A DNA stretch of 64,000 bases from Rosa chinensis. Its lineage: Eukaryota; Streptophyta; Magnoliopsida; Rosales; Rosaceae. Every line of letters starts with the position of its first letter. The first letter of the stretch is position 1. The DNA lies in the NCBI RefSeq assembly GCF_002994745.2, contig NC_037090.1, positions 4,709,501 to 4,773,500 of the forward strand, read 5' to 3'. Below, in pieces: positions 24,147 to 36,726 of the stretch. The notes below the pieces were generated by a model that saw nothing but the letters and a program-made list of their open reading frames with translations, ran no database searches and was not told where the DNA came from. A program made the position numbers and the translations under genes.

Positions 24147-25327
24147 ACTTTGTCATTGTTGTTTGAGATATCCTACATTATAATACGTTTTGTGCAATAT
24201 CTTATGTACACAAACCCATAGGAAACTTGGCAGCCAAATATAGAAACATAAAAGCTCCTGAAATTGAAGTTTGCAAACCATATCATCTATGCTCCCAAAG
24301 CTAAAGTTTACAAGGTTGTCCGTATTGTAGCTTTTTGGTCAGGTGCACCTTTCAAGAGCAGAGGTATACACCTTGGGTGCTCATTATTGGAGAGTGGTCA
24401 ACATGGATACAAAATGCTTTGTAGCATGGATTCCTTCCTTTGAATTATGCTTCAATGGAATTTGTTATTGGCATGCCAAATTTATGCTCAGGGAAAGAAT
24501 GAATTAGAAAAGAAAGTCAATCTTTCTATCGATATGAGTGCAGAGCTATTTCATGATATATCAATTCCGAAGAGTGTGCCATTCACCATTGATCGATTCC
24601 ATGCTTGCCTTGCAGTGTGGAAAGAATCCGTTGTTCTTATTTCCGGGAAGGTGATAGTCCTAAGTGCCTATATATCGGGTGAATGGCAACTCTGGTGTTT
24701 TTAATGATTCATGGACAAAATACTTCACCATCGGGCCTATAAGCCAGAGATACTTAAAAACTCCTACAATAAGGGGAGATAATAAGCTAGCTTTGAGGCA
24801 GAGATACTTCTATTTAGCAATGTAACTGCCTAACTGGTATACATGACAAATAACTAAAAAGCAAAAACTGATTGCAGTCTGCATGATTGGCTTTGTACGT
24901 AATCGTTCCAGCGAGAAAAAATAGACTACATTGCCATTGTTTTCGATGAAAGGAAACTATACCTTCTCTCCTGACTTCTAAATAGGTTTGTATTTCTGTC
25001 GTCATAAATAAGGATCTTCGATCCAGTATATGATCTAGCAATCCATTCCATCTGATCTCATGAATCCTCTTGATATTAGAGTATAAAGCTTGTATGTCAG
25101 ACCAGGTTTAGGATCGATGAAATGCTGGTACATTTCATTTGTATGAAATGCTGGTACATTTCATTTGTATGAAATGCTGACAAAGCAGAGCCATATTCAG
25201 ATTCACCATCTGAAATTAAATCCTGAAAAATGGTAATGAACAAAAATCAAATCTGATGTGAACCATTCAACCTAGCTATGAGCAGAAGCTTACAATAACA
25301 CATACCTTCAGTTGTAGAATCACAGGG
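24147..25327. other. Convergent 3' flanks of the DUF1995 and J-domain genes
   Basis: No ORF supported. It contains the 3' UTR of the J-domain gene, with a probable 3'-UTR intron (donor at about 25304, acceptor TTTTTCAG at about 25231 on the minus strand). A 24-bp unit, GAAATGCTGGTACATTTCAT plus TTGT, is repeated about 2.5 times at 25118-25180. The segment 25038-25428 has a second copy at 38018-38370. Confidence 0.55.
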
Positions 25328-26970
25328 TCAAAACCAATCTACATGTTGTGTTGAAGCTTTGGGTTGCTTCTTTGGCTTTTGATATCGATTGTTCTCAAAG
25401 CTGGCTTTAACTATAAGAGAGTAAAGCAGATCTGCTTCGGCTGAACTATCATAAGGTTTGTTCAAGATGCTACAAAATGAAGACAAACAGGAAGATAGAC
25501 TTAACAATGAGACGGTGTATGGAATGTGATACTATTCGACTCTAACCACCAAGTTAATTAAGGAAACTGTATCCGCAATTTAATTACAAGCCTTGAATCA
25601 AATTTAGAACCCACAATGAGTAAATGATCGAAAATTTCCAGGGAGTTCATGTACAAAATAAGCACCTGTCAAGAAGCTCCTCCAAAACAATCCTCTGAGA
25701 AGGTGTAACATAATGAATGCAACTTCTTGGGCACTGACCAACTGCAAGCTGCACTTGGTAATCTTCTCCATGTCCTAATAACATACAAAGTCTGATTTCA
25801 AACTGAAGCACATCAAAATCGGCTAACTTATATATCATCTATTGAATCCTTCAATACTCATTTACATTATATACTATAAGCTCTATCTTTCGTTGCATTT
25901 AGGAACAAAGATGAAACTAGATGAACAAAAATGAAACAAACCAACCTTGAGAAGTCGCTCTTGCAGTCCCGGTTGAAGCATAAGTGAAGGCATGAGGAGC
26001 TCTTTGTACACATGAGTATGGACAACCTGCACAGGGTTTAGTCGTTTAGAGAAAGAGTAGTGTTGATGACCAGACTGCTTTCTACACTGTCATAGTAACA
26101 AGAATCAATGCTTTATTACCTTTTCCAGCACAAAGAGCCTCATTAACAAAAACATCAAACGCTTCACATTCTGGATTATCAAAAGGATCTAAACATTCCC
26201 TGCAAGTTCATGCACAACGGGAAACAATGAGCCATGCACTACATAACCAGAGTATATTAGACTACCAACTGACGAAACTATGAATCCTAACAACTGTATG
26301 TGCCTCATTGCCACCGACACTCAATAATCAAACACCAAGCTTACCCTTCGATGATCTCCGATCGGCTGAAATTGGATAGCATCTGCACAAATCATATCAC
26401 CAACTATGTCACTAATTCGCAGCACAAATAATTTCATATGAAATCTAGCTTTTCATACCATGCAAATACACAGAGTCACATTCAGGTATCTAAAGTTTCC
26501 AATACCAACAGCAATAAGAAAGTAAGAAACCCATCATCACACCTTAATAAACAAAATAAATTTAAAACAATTAAAGAAAATTAACCTCATAGGCCTGAAT
26601 GACACGGCGGATCATGGTATCAGAACCTTTTGCATTCCTATTAACATCAGGATGAAACTGCTTCACCTACTTTTTGGCCATTAAAAATATCAGATTAATT
26701 GAATTATCATTCATAATTCAATAAACAAAAACAAAAATAGTTATGGATATGTAGTAATAATACTTTGGCTCGGAAAGCGGCTTTGAGCTCGGCGGCCGAG
26801 CAAGTTGGGTGGACGCCAAGAATAGAGTAAGCGGAGGAAGAACCGGAGAGGGGAGCGTCCTCTCCGGTGCGGCTATTCTTCACCGTGAAGTTGAAGTTGT
26901 GGCGGTGGTTAACGGTTTTAACGGCTTTTCGAAATGGAACAACACTACCGCACATTGATAAACGTTCCAT
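25328..26970 (-). CDS. J-domain protein with C-terminal ferredoxin-like domain
   Basis: Seven coding exons: 26764-26970, 26586-26666, 26345-26382, 26120-26199, 25946-26026, 25666-25774, 25328-25469; 738 nt, 245 aa. The N-terminus is basic and transit-peptide-like. The J domain begins SAYSILGVHPTCSAAELKAA and has the catalytic FHPDVN (HPD stimulates Hsp70 ATPase). It is followed by a bacterial-type ferredoxin-like part: FDNPECEAFDVFVNEALC, then GCPYSCVQRAPHAFTYASTG and GQCPRSCIHYVTPSQ. These cysteines could hold an Fe-S cluster. The combination matches the chloroplast DJC76/DJC77/DJC82 group of plants. From memory, the Arabidopsis relative At3g05345 is similarly short. Function is presumed chloroplast Hsp70 co-chaperone with a redox or Fe-S role. 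Confidence 0.88.
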
Positions 26971-28040
26971 TTCTTCTGTGACGCTCTGCTTCTCTGAACC
27001 AGGAGTTAAGAAGAGTAAAACGCTGCGTTTCTTGTGGGCTAAACGCCAGCCACATAGTAAAACCCTTCTACGGTGGGGAATTGCTCAGGGCCCTTTCTTA
27101 GTTTCTTTTGCTGCCTTGTGGAATCGGTTTCTTGCCTTTTGTCACGACTATTGGTTATGATCGGTGGCAAATCCATGTCCAATACAGAACCGAATAGTGG
27201 AACCGAACTAATTAGTTTAGCCCATTTAAAATGCGGTTGCGGTGTGAAATATGCCCAATCCGAAATAATTTGTTTGGTTGCGGTTTCGGCTTTAAACTGC
27301 ACCGCCCCGCACCGTGCCCACCCCTATACGAGGTTATTTGGGCTGCAACCTAAATTTTTGTTAACTTGGCCTTACATCTTTGGCATTTTTGTCTTCTGTT
27401 AATATATCCAATTCTAATTTGCTATTTTTGTTTAGGGGTGTCAGTTTTTTTTTTTGTTTTTTTTCTTCTTCTTTCATATTAAGAAATTGTCTTGTTATGG
27501 TGAATTCTTTTTGAATATGAATCAAGTACCAAAAGAAGAACTCACGTAAAATAAATAAATCATAAGTTTGTACTGGTGTATATAGTAGGGGGAAGTGGAT
27601 AGGCAAGTTCTGAACTATATGATTTTGCAATGGTGGACCAATAAGCAAGGATATCTCTCAAAAAGAAGAGAAAGCAATCTGTTAATTTTTTTCTTGGATG
27701 ACAATTGAAAAGACAAAAATGCTCAACAAGTGAGGTCAAAGTTAAAGTAAAAATTGAATGAAAAGTCTAAAAGATTAATAGTAGGGTATAAAATGGCAAT
27801 AATTAGAAAAATGAGGGAGTAAATAATCAAAACTGAAATGTCAGGAAGGGATAAGTGACGGGGTAATTTGGCTATTTTGCCTATAATATATAACACTCGC
27901 ATAAATTTCCCACATACCAAATGGTTGCATTTCTTTTATCTGTCCCAGGTCCTTGGTTCGATCAATAATTGAATTAAGTTTCTTCCTTTATTTTCCACTT
28001 CTTTCTTTCTTTTTCCTTTATTTTAAATTTCTGCCATTCT
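26971..28040. other. Upstream of the J-domain gene; no gene
   Basis: Composition is AT-rich apart from 27050-27340. No ORF with recognisable motifs. Confidence 0.5.
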
Positions 28041-28485
28041 GCGGTAGATTTAGGTGGGCTTTGTCCCGGCTTGCATGTTAGGTGTGCCTTGTCTGGTCTA
28101 GTGAGGCGGCGTGTCGTTGTTGACTGGACGCAATCTCTTAGTGACAGAATGAAATAGGGTGTCATCGGTCTTAGTTCCGATTGGCAACATAGTGGGACAG
28201 CTGATTTTATTTGTATATTGATCCTTTTCATGAGAGTGAACTTTCCGGTCTGTCACCATAAAACCATAAAGCAAATGCAGTTGCTAGAGATGCAACTATT
28301 GCTATTTGGTGTATGTTAGGATACATAGTTTTTGTAGAGATTCATACTATTATTGTGGGACATTCTCTTGACGCTAATTGTAAGTTGGGGTTAAGGCATC
28401 ATGTCCCCCCTATGTATTCTACTGTTTCATTAATCAAGACTTAAGGGCAGCCGTACCCGCCGTTCTTCAAATAAAAAAAATGAGT
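28040..28485 (+). repeat. Dispersed repeat copy B, LINE-3'-end-like
   Basis: Diverged relative of 12950-13400 in the same orientation: TGCCTTGTCTGGTCTAGTGA, GGCATCATGTCCCCCC, CTGTTTCATTAATCAAG and a tail that runs into AAATAAAAAAAAT. The A-rich end fits a retroposed sequence. No coding capacity. Confidence 0.55.
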
Positions 28486-28714
28486 TTCATTTATCCAAAT
28501 TCATTATTTATAGTTACAACTTATTGGCGCAGAATTATGTCAGGAAAACATGGCTGAGTTGAAGACGCATTCTAAGGTCATATCTCCACGTCTGACCCAC
28601 CACCCTTTATTTAAAGATGTATGATACTTAAAGAGAAGGTGGTAAGTTTCATACATGCATCCATTACCCTGGAGTAATTTTTGATATTCTGAGATTTGTG
28701 ATATTATATCCATC

Positions 28715-30121
28715 GTGATCTTGCCTCAAATTGCACTTATGGCTGCCTTTTGCGATTTACACAAGAATAATTATACTAGAGCAGTTATTGCTATTCTTTT
28801 ATTTCATCTTATATATTATCCTGTTATAGCAGCAGCCAATATCGACAATAATTATGGTGGCTTCAGTGCGCCTCTTATTCGAATAAATTTCAAAAATCCA
28901 CCATTGCACAGTCGACCCAAACACCACAAATCTGGTCGACGTTTGATAGGTCCAGACACGCCACAAGCTACACTACAAACTGATCCAGATAAACAAGATG
29001 GACATCTTATGAAGCTCTCCGTAGGAACCCCGGCCTTCGATATCTATTTAGCAATTGATACAGGCAGCACTCTATTATGGACACATTGCCAGCCATGTCA
29101 AACTTGCAAAGAGACGAAACATGGCATGTTTGATCCGAAAAAATCCTCAACTTATAAGGATGTTCCTTGTTCTGCTGGTGAGTGCAAAATTCTCGGCCAG
29201 TTCGAACAAGATGATGGATATTGCAAAGATCCTAAAGACACCTGCAGGTATTATTTCGAGTATTTAGATACAACATTCTCTACAGGTGTAATGGCTAAAG
29301 AAACAGTTACCTTAAATACCACATCAGGTAAGGCTGTAACCCTAAAAGATATTCTTATTGGGTGTGCGCAAGAGCAGAAAGGTGCTACTTACACGGACGA
29401 TGAAATGGGAATAATTGGGCTTGGAGGAGGGAATTTGTCATTTGTTTCTCAAATTGCTCCCTATGCTGGAGGCAAAAAATTCTCTCATTGTTTCGTGCCT
29501 AGGGATACTGATCCCAATATCGAAAGCAAGATCAATTTCGGAAAAGGAAGTGAAGTTGTGGGTGAAGGGGTGGTGTCCACACCATTGCTCGAATCACGCG
29601 GGGATGCTTATATGATCGAAGTAGAAGGAATTACTATTGGAAATGATTTTGTTCCGTTCAACTCAACAGGGACGACAATGCTTGAAATGAGGATCGACTC
29701 TGGCACACCGAAAACATATATACCTCAAGATTTTTTTCACCGGGTGGCAACTCAGTTCATGAAGACATTTGATACAGTTGATTCGAAATTGGATTCTTTC
29801 ATTTCAGATGACGAGAAATATGATGAAAGTCACCTTTGCATCGAGGGTACGACGATTCCAAAAGAACCGAAAGTGGCTATTAATTTCAAGGGTGGTCAAA
29901 AATTGCAGTTCACGGGGGAACAAATATTTTTTCCAAACAAAGATTTAAACTTAACCTGCTTTGGAATGTCGAACACCACTTCACAGGGCCTCGCTGGTGA
30001 CCATTATGGTATTTATGGAGGCAATATTCAGAGAAATTTCTTGATTGGTTTTGACCTAGATAAAAATGTGGTCTCCTTCAAGCCAACTAATTGCATAACC
30101 AATGGTGGTGGTACTGATTAA
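28715..30121 (+). CDS. Nepenthesin/CDR1-type aspartic protease (family A1)
   Basis: Intronless 468-aa ORF; the start at 28739 (MAAFCDLHK) gives a cleaner signal peptide with hydrophobic core AVIAILLFHLIYYPVIAAA. The pepsin fold has both catalytic motifs: AIDTGSTLLW and MRIDSGTPKTYI. Between them lies the cysteine-rich nepenthesin insert (HCQPCQTCKE ... VPCSAGEC ... YCKD ... TCRYYFEY), and GIIGLGGGNLSFVSQI marks the flap-side loop. It should act as a secreted or vacuolar endopeptidase; CDR1-like members act in defence. Cysteine pattern and length fit the family. A Copia LTR begins 104 bp after the stop codon, so its terminator may be disrupted or replaced by the LTR. Confidence 0.9.
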   Translation: MILPQIALMAAFCDLHKNNYTRAVIAILLFHLIYYPVIAAANIDNNYGGFSAPLIRINFKNPPLHSRPKHHKSGRRLIGPDTPQATLQTDPDKQDGHLMKLSVGTPAFDIYLAIDTGSTLLWTHCQPCQTCKETKHGMFDPKKSSTYKDVPCSAGECKILGQFEQDDGYCKDPKDTCRYYFEYLDTTFSTGVMAKETVTLNTTSGKAVTLKDILIGCAQEQKGATYTDDEMGIIGLGGGNLSFVSQIAPYAGGKKFSHCFVPRDTDPNIESKINFGKGSEVVGEGVVSTPLLESRGDAYMIEVEGITIGNDFVPFNSTGTTMLEMRIDSGTPKTYIPQDFFHRVATQFMKTFDTVDSKLDSFISDDEKYDESHLCIEGTTIPKEPKVAINFKGGQKLQFTGEQIFFPNKDLNLTCFGMSNTTSQGLAGDHYGIYGGNIQRNFLIGFDLDKNVVSFKPTNCITNGGGTD

Positions 30122-30224
30122 TAATGTCACCCATCCCTTTTTCCTCGCTTTTTGTATTTTCTTTTGATTATATATTTTTTTATAGATAAATAAACATCGG
30201 TGACATTTTGCAAAACTAAATGTA

Positions 30225-30442
30225 TGTTCAAGTAAATCCTAATTTGTGTTTGGCCCAAATTCTGGGTTACTTGACCTAGTGGTAATATGGTTAAATTAGA
30301 AGGATCTAGATTCCTCTTCAATGTACGATTACTTTCCTTGTATGATTGAGATTCTATGCATTGCAATCCTCTATATAAAGAGGCCCCTATTATCAATGAA
30401 TATACACATCAAATTTCTCTCAATTTCTGATTCCTTAAAACA
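30225..30442 (+). repeat. 5' LTR of Copia 1
   Basis: Begins TGTTCAAG, ends AAAACA. A TATA box within CTATATAAAG lies at 30371-30380, just ahead of the presumed R region. Partner LTR at 36922-37139. Confidence 0.93.
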
Positions 30443-31386
30443 CGTTATCAGCACGAAGCTCTAACCCTGAAAACTCTAATTTTGTAACCTTCAAAATCCT
30501 GCAACCACCGCCCCACATATCGTAGCCCTAGTTCTAAGGAGCCCAGAACCGGCGGATGAACCACCGGAGCCGGCCGAAATCGACCTGAACCAGCCATCGG
30601 AAAAACTGAACCGGCCTCTGTCCCTGCCCAGCCCTGTGCCTGCCCTCCGCAGATCTGCCGAGCAGCAGCAGAACCCCTGCCGAAGCATCCGCGAGACTTG
30701 CCGGGAGCCTTGCGCACACCTGCCGAGAGCCCTGCGCACACCTGTCGCTAGCCCCCCCCCCCACGTGCACCTGCCTAGAGCCCCGCACACCTGCCGACAG
30801 CCTTCTGCACACCTGCCGATAGCCTTCTGCAGCCCCTGCAAGCCCTCGCCCACACCTGCCGAGCACCCTTGCACAACCCCTGCAGCAGCCTCCGCAACTG
30901 CCCTGCCTAGCTCCTGCCACCACCTCCGGCCACCAGTTTCCGGCCACTTTCCCGGCCACCTCCTTCATCCTTTCCGATCAAGAATTCCGGCATTTTTTCA
31001 AGGTAAACTTTTCTAAAAGTTCCCGTTTTTGAAGTTTTTCAATTTCTTCTTCTTTTCTCGGGGATTTCTAACATCCCTTCTTCTACCCCCCTTTATTCTT
31101 CATAGGGGAGACCAATAACCGAACTGTGGGGGTTCGTGCTCACTCCAAGCTTGGAGCTTGTAGAGTCCTCCAAACTTAAAGTTTGTTGAGAAGAAAAACG
31201 ATCGACCACATACATCATTGTTTCGATCTAAATTCAAAACCCCTATTGGAATTGGATTTTCTTGAAAGTGACTACGCTCAGAAAATCTCTAATTTCTTGG
31301 AAGCGACTACGCTCAGAAATTTTATAGTCTTTCGTGGTAGCCTTTTTAGCTCTGAAACTAACCCTATTTTGTTGTTGTTTTTCAGG
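30443..31386 (+). other. Leader of Copia 1 with a proline-rich uORF and a probable intron
   Basis: PBS-like sequence at 30443-30460. A GC-rich block (30500-30970) encodes a low-complexity P/A/S/H ORF from 30636, built on repeats of an ACACCTGCCGA(G/C)AGCC(C/T)T unit of about 24 bp at 30712-30875. A donor (CAAG|GTAAAC at about 31001) and an acceptor with a T-rich tract (GTTTTTCAG, ending 31385) would remove the last part of the leader, joining the uORF directly to the gag start. Confidence 0.5.
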
Positions 31387-32500
31387 ATGAGTAACTTGAA
31401 CAAGTTGAGCTTCGCTCCACTAGAGACAACAGGCGCAGGATACCACAAGTGGGTTCGTGATGTGTGCCAGCATCTTTAGGCTGATGGGATCCTGAGTACG
31501 ATCCAAAAGCCAAGTCAGGACGTGCTTACTCCTCAACAAGTTGCTACTTTTGAAGCAAATAGAGCTATGAGAGAGGCTAATGAAGCAAAATCCATCATTC
31601 TCATGACAAGGCACATGAATGAAGCGCTCCAAAATAAGCACCTCAATGAGGAGGACCCAAGAAAACTATGGGTAGAATTCGAGCAGCGTTTTGGCAACGT
31701 CCGTGATTCCCTGCTTCCAGACTTAGAAGTGAGATGGCATAGCCTCCGCTTCTGTGATTTCAAGTCTGTACTTGACTATAATTCAGAAGCACTTCGTATC
31801 AAGTCTATGATGGAATTCTATGGACAGAAAATCATTGATACGATGTTGATCGAGAAGACTCTCTCCACTTTCCCCGTCTCAGCATTGATGATAGCCAAAA
31901 ACTATCGGATTGATGTCAATGCTAGACACATCACAAGATTTCATGAGCTAATTGGTGCCATGAACGTAGCTGAAAAGCACGACAACATACTTGTGAAGAA
32001 CTATAACTCTAGACCCGTGGGAACCAAGTCAATTCTGGAGTCTAATTATAGTCGCGCCTCCAAGGGAGGATTCAAGGAGCGAAACCCTAAGAATAAGGAT
32101 AATTCTTGACGTTCTGGTTCATATTCTCGCCCTAAAGAGGAAGGAAACCGCCAAGATAGGCGTGCACGGAACCGTGGAGGTAAAAGTGTGAAGAGAGAGA
32201 GAGAGGCCGGCCAAGCCTCCGGTTATGGTGGTAATGCCACCAAAGGCAATAACCGTTCTCAAAACGCTCCCAGAGCTCCTCGATCAATGGAACCTGACCA
32301 TAATGATGCTTGTCTCAGATGTGGATCAATTGGACATTGGGCAAAAGCATGTAAAACATCCCAGTAAGTTGCAAACGCATACAAGAAGTATCGTGAAGCA
32401 AGGGAGGCAAACTACATAGAACAAGAAGATCAAGATGGCGATCTCGATCCAAGGGTGGAAGACTACAAGGATCAAGACCCAGAAACTGGCGATTATGATT
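31387..32500 (+). pseudogene. gag region of Copia 1
   Basis: Starts MSNLNKLSFAPLETTGAGYH, a common Copia gag start, but meets an in-frame TAG at 31477. The same frame then continues through the UBN2-type capsid domain (for example EDPRKLWVEFEQRFGNVRD) to a stop at 32107. A CCHC zinc knuckle (C-LR-C-GSIG-H-WAKA-C) follows at 32311-32352 in another frame. So the gag is broken by at least one nonsense codon and a frame change. Confidence 0.85.
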
Positions 32501-32812
32501 AAGTCTTTTTATTTGCCAAGAGATGTAGGCAATTGCCATATTATTATAGTAGATGCCAATGGTATTAGTCTTTCTTCAAAGAGGCGTACTTAAGTGAGCT
32601 TTGCTCCACCGACATCTCTCTATTCACCTGGTCACATTTGCATTGAAATTACCAAAAGGAGTTAGACTACTACCATTGTTTTGCATTAGCTAGTTTATTA
32701 GATTAGATTTTTTTGGTTAAAGAAACGATGATGTAATACCTTTTGGCTTATTAATAAAAGTTGAGTGCTTTTCTTTATGACTCCTTTTTAATTATGAGCT
32801 CTTCTTTTAGGA

Positions 32813-35800
32813 ATGGATGAACTACAATGTCTTGCGGATAGTGCGACTACACACACCATTCTACGACATTGGCAATTATTCTTAGAGATGTTGCCTACAT
32901 ATTCCTCTGTGACTACGATGGCTGGGCCATCAGGTTTAGTTCAAGGACATGGAATGACCCAATTCCTATTGCCAAATGGCACCTTGATTAAAGTCACTGA
33001 AGCTCTCTACGCTCCTAAGGAAAATCGTACCTTATTGAGCTTTAAAGATATAAGAGCCAATGGATTCCATGCGAAAGCGCATAACGAGAACGGAAAAAAT
33101 TTCCTTTGCATTACCTCTAATGATTGCGGACGAAATTGCATCTTAGAGAAGCTTATGTGTCAATCTAATGGACTTTATGTCACTACAATTCGACCAATTG
33201 AATCTAATAATGTGATAAGAGAAGATCTCTTGGATTCAGACATATATTGGCTTTGGCATGACCGACTAGGACACCCTGGTCATGATATGATGTTCCATAT
33301 ACTAAGATTTGATAAGGACATCCATTCTTCAGAGTGAGAAGAAGCAAGAATTGAGCATTGGTTCCTGGACTTAGCAAGACCGCAACAATTACAGCATCTG
33401 GCATTGTAGCCATCTTGGGGCGCCATAGGGTAGCCCAAGTCCCATGTGATGACGCCATCAATGGCACCAACCATGAGCATGACGCCATGGTTGCCTCTCC
33501 TAGTGGCCATGACGCCACACACACCAATTTCCATGGATGTAATGCCATGATGGGAGATGTAGTCACACATTTTGCTTCTAATAGCGCTACAGACGCGCAG
33601 GCCGAACCAAAATCCTCATTGGTTGCTTCTAGGACCCCTCGCTCATTTTGCAAAGCTTGTTCCTTCGGGAAATTAGGATCGAGACCGTCCTACGCAAAGG
33701 ATCCTAAAATACTCTTTCCATTCTTATAGAGAATCCAAGGGGATATCTGTGGACCAATTCAACCATCATGCGAACCTTTTAAATACTTTATGGTATTGGT
33801 TGATGCGTCGACACGCTAATCACATGTCACGCTGTTGTCCACTCGCAATGCTGGTTATGTTAAACTCATCGCCCAGATTATCCGTCTAGGGGCTCACTAT
33901 CCTGATCATCTTATTAAGTCGATTAGACTTGATAATGCTAGGGAGTTTACATCGAAAACGTTCGATGACTATTGTATGTCACTGGGGATTGATGTAGAGC
34001 ATCCAGTTCCCCATGTTCATACCCAAAATGGTCTCGCAGAAGCTGCTATCAAACGACTACAGATGATAGCGCAGACATTGGTTATGAGCACCAATCTCCT
34101 TGTTTCTTCTTGGGGATATGCAATATTGCATGCAGCGACGCTAATACTTCTACGACCCACTGCAACCCAATCTTACTCTACGTTACAGCTAGTGACTGGG
34201 TACGAGCCTGATATCTCGCACTTACGCATTTTTGGGTGTGCCATTTATGTGCCTATTACGCCGCCACAGCGTACTAAGATGGGTCCACAACGACAAATGG
34301 GCATTTACGTTGGATATGAATATCCAACCATCGTCCTCCATCTTGAACCCTTGACAAGCGATCTCTTTACCGCTAGATTTGCGGATTGTCATTTTGAGGA
34401 GACAGTCTTCCCATCGTTAGGGGGAGATAAGAACACATATGTTCAACAGGAATGACAGGAATTGTCGTGGTCTATCCTCACTATGTCTCATCTCGATCCC
34501 CATATCGCACAGTCTGAACTTAATGTGCGAAGAATAATCGAGCTCCAGAACGTAGCAGACACTCTGCCTGATGCGTTTTTTGATGTTGCCAAAGTAACAA
34601 GATCACATATACCTGCTGCAAACGTGCCTGCAAGGATTGATGTTCCAAATAATGAACATAACGCCACTCCTGTGACACCAAGAGATGGCGCCATTGCCTA
34701 GAATGGCAATGATGCAGCGTCTATGGCTGCAGGTCCCGCAAGGAAGCGCGGTAGACCGATTGGTTCGAAGGATACTCGCCTTAGAAAGAAAGCGAATGAG
34801 GCAAAAATAAATCCTTTGATCATCGATACTCAAAATCCATCACATGAGAATGTTCCGGATTATGTCCAAGAGACATCATTGGGGGACGCCTCAATGTCAT
34901 AACCTATCCTTGAGAACGTAGAGATCTCTGTTAATTACACTAGTGTACATGAGACGTGGGAAAGAAACTTCATCATCATTGATGATGTATTCGCGTATTC
35001 AGTGGCGCGTGAGATTATTGAGACAGATGACATCGAACCACGCTTTGTTGATGAATGCCAACGTATAGCTGACTGGCCAAAATGGAAAGATGCGATCCAA
35101 GCAGAACTTAATTCTCTAGCGAAAAGAAAGGTATTTGGCAATGTTGTACCAATACCACCCAACACCAAACCAATTGGTCACAAATGGGTATTCGTTAGAA
35201 AGCGTAATGAGAAAAATGAGATTGTAAGGTACAAAGCTCGCCTTGTGGTGCAAGGCTTCTCACAACGCCCTGGAATGGACTACGAGGATACCTATTCTCC
35301 CGTAATGGATGTAATAACGTTCCGCTACCTTGTCAGTTTGGTAGTTTCCGAAAAACTGAACATGCAACTTATGGATGTAGTTACTGCGTATCTATATGGG
35401 GATCTAGATATGTAAATATACATGAAGGTCCCAGACTGACTTCAGTTACCCAAATCAAGTGGCTCTAAACCACGGAGCACGTTTGCAATTAGATTGAAAC
35501 ACTCACTATATGGATTGAAACAATCCGGACGGATGTGGTATAACCGTCTAAGTGACTACTTGATTGGAAAGGGATTTGTCAACAATGAACTGTGCCCATG
35601 TGTGTTCATAAAAAGGACAAGTTCCGGATTTGCAATAGTAGTGGTTTATGTCGATGACATGAACATAATTGGCACCCTTAAAGAGTTAAGGGAAACCGCT
35701 GAACACTTGAAATCCGAGTTTGAGATGAAAGATCTTGGAAAAACATGGTTTTGTCCCGGTTTAGAACTTGAGCACCGTAGAGATGGTATCATGATTCATC

Positions 35801-36726
35801 AATCAGCTTATACCCAAAAGATGCTTAGGTGTTTCAACACTGACAAGATTAAGCCTTCAAGCACCCCAATGGTCGTCCGTAGTCTTGATCCAAAGAAAGA
35901 TCCATTCCGTCCAAAAGATGATGACGAAGAAGTGTTAGAGGTAGAAGTGCCTTACCTAAGTGCAATAGGCGCGTTATTGTACTTAGCACAATGCACAAAA
36001 CCGAATATCTCATTCGTTGTGAACTTACTAGCTAGATATAGCTCTGTGCCAACACGACGCCATTGGACTGGTGTTAAAGATATCTTTCGATACCTAAGTG
36101 GTACAATTGATATGGGCTTGTTCTATCCCTACAGAGAGAAGATGGATTCGGACCCATCTAGTGTCAGGGACGTCACATATGGTGGACTGTGTTCCCTCTC
36201 CCCATCCCAAAATGATATAAGTGTTTTAGAAGGTTTTGCTGATGCTGGGTACCTTTATGACCCACACAAAGGTCGCTCCCAAATTGGTTATGTTTTCACT
36301 ATGGGAAAGACCGCGATATCTTGGAGGTCTACAAAGCAAACTTTAGTCGCTACCTCTTCAAATCATGTAGAGATTATTGCTCTTCACGAAGTAGTTCGTG
36401 AATGTATATGGCTTAGGTCTATAGTTACTCATGTTCGAAGCAATTGTGGTCTGAAGTCTACCACAGATGAGCCAACAAGCATTTATGAGAATAATGCTGC
36501 TTGCATTGAACAAATGAAGCAAGGCTACATCAAAGGAGACAACACTAAGCACATATCGCCTAAATTCTTCTACAATCAGCAACAACAGAAGCTTCTCAAG
36601 ATCAAAGTGAACCAGGTTCGATCTGAGGACAATGTGGCAGACTTGTTTACTAAGTTATTGCCCAAATCCACGTTCGAGAAACATGTGGCAAGAATTGGCT
36701 TGTGGAAATTATCTGAACTCCCATGA
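32813..36726 (+). pseudogene. pol region of Copia 1 (protease, integrase, RT, RNase H)
   Basis: Protease with DSATTHT in place of the usual DSGAT core (32813 on). Integrase N-terminal zinc motif region with HDRLGHPG; catalytic-core text IRLDNAREFT and HPVPHVHTQNGLAEAAIKR (33835-34455). Reverse transcriptase with KARLVVQGFSQRPGMDYEDT and VYVDDMN (35002-35415 and 35494 on). RNase H with GFADAGYLYDPHKGRSQIGY. Stops or frame changes at about 33337, 33727, 34453, 34700, 34900 and 35413 separate the pieces. The insert 33340-33720 holds many CGCCAT/CATGACGCCA repeats not normal for pol. Confidence 0.88.

Noticed and set aside
30448..30968. Several overlapping minus-strand ORFs rich in G, R and W
   Set aside because: Antisense readings of the GC-rich minisatellite in the Copia 1 leader; open only because of base composition.
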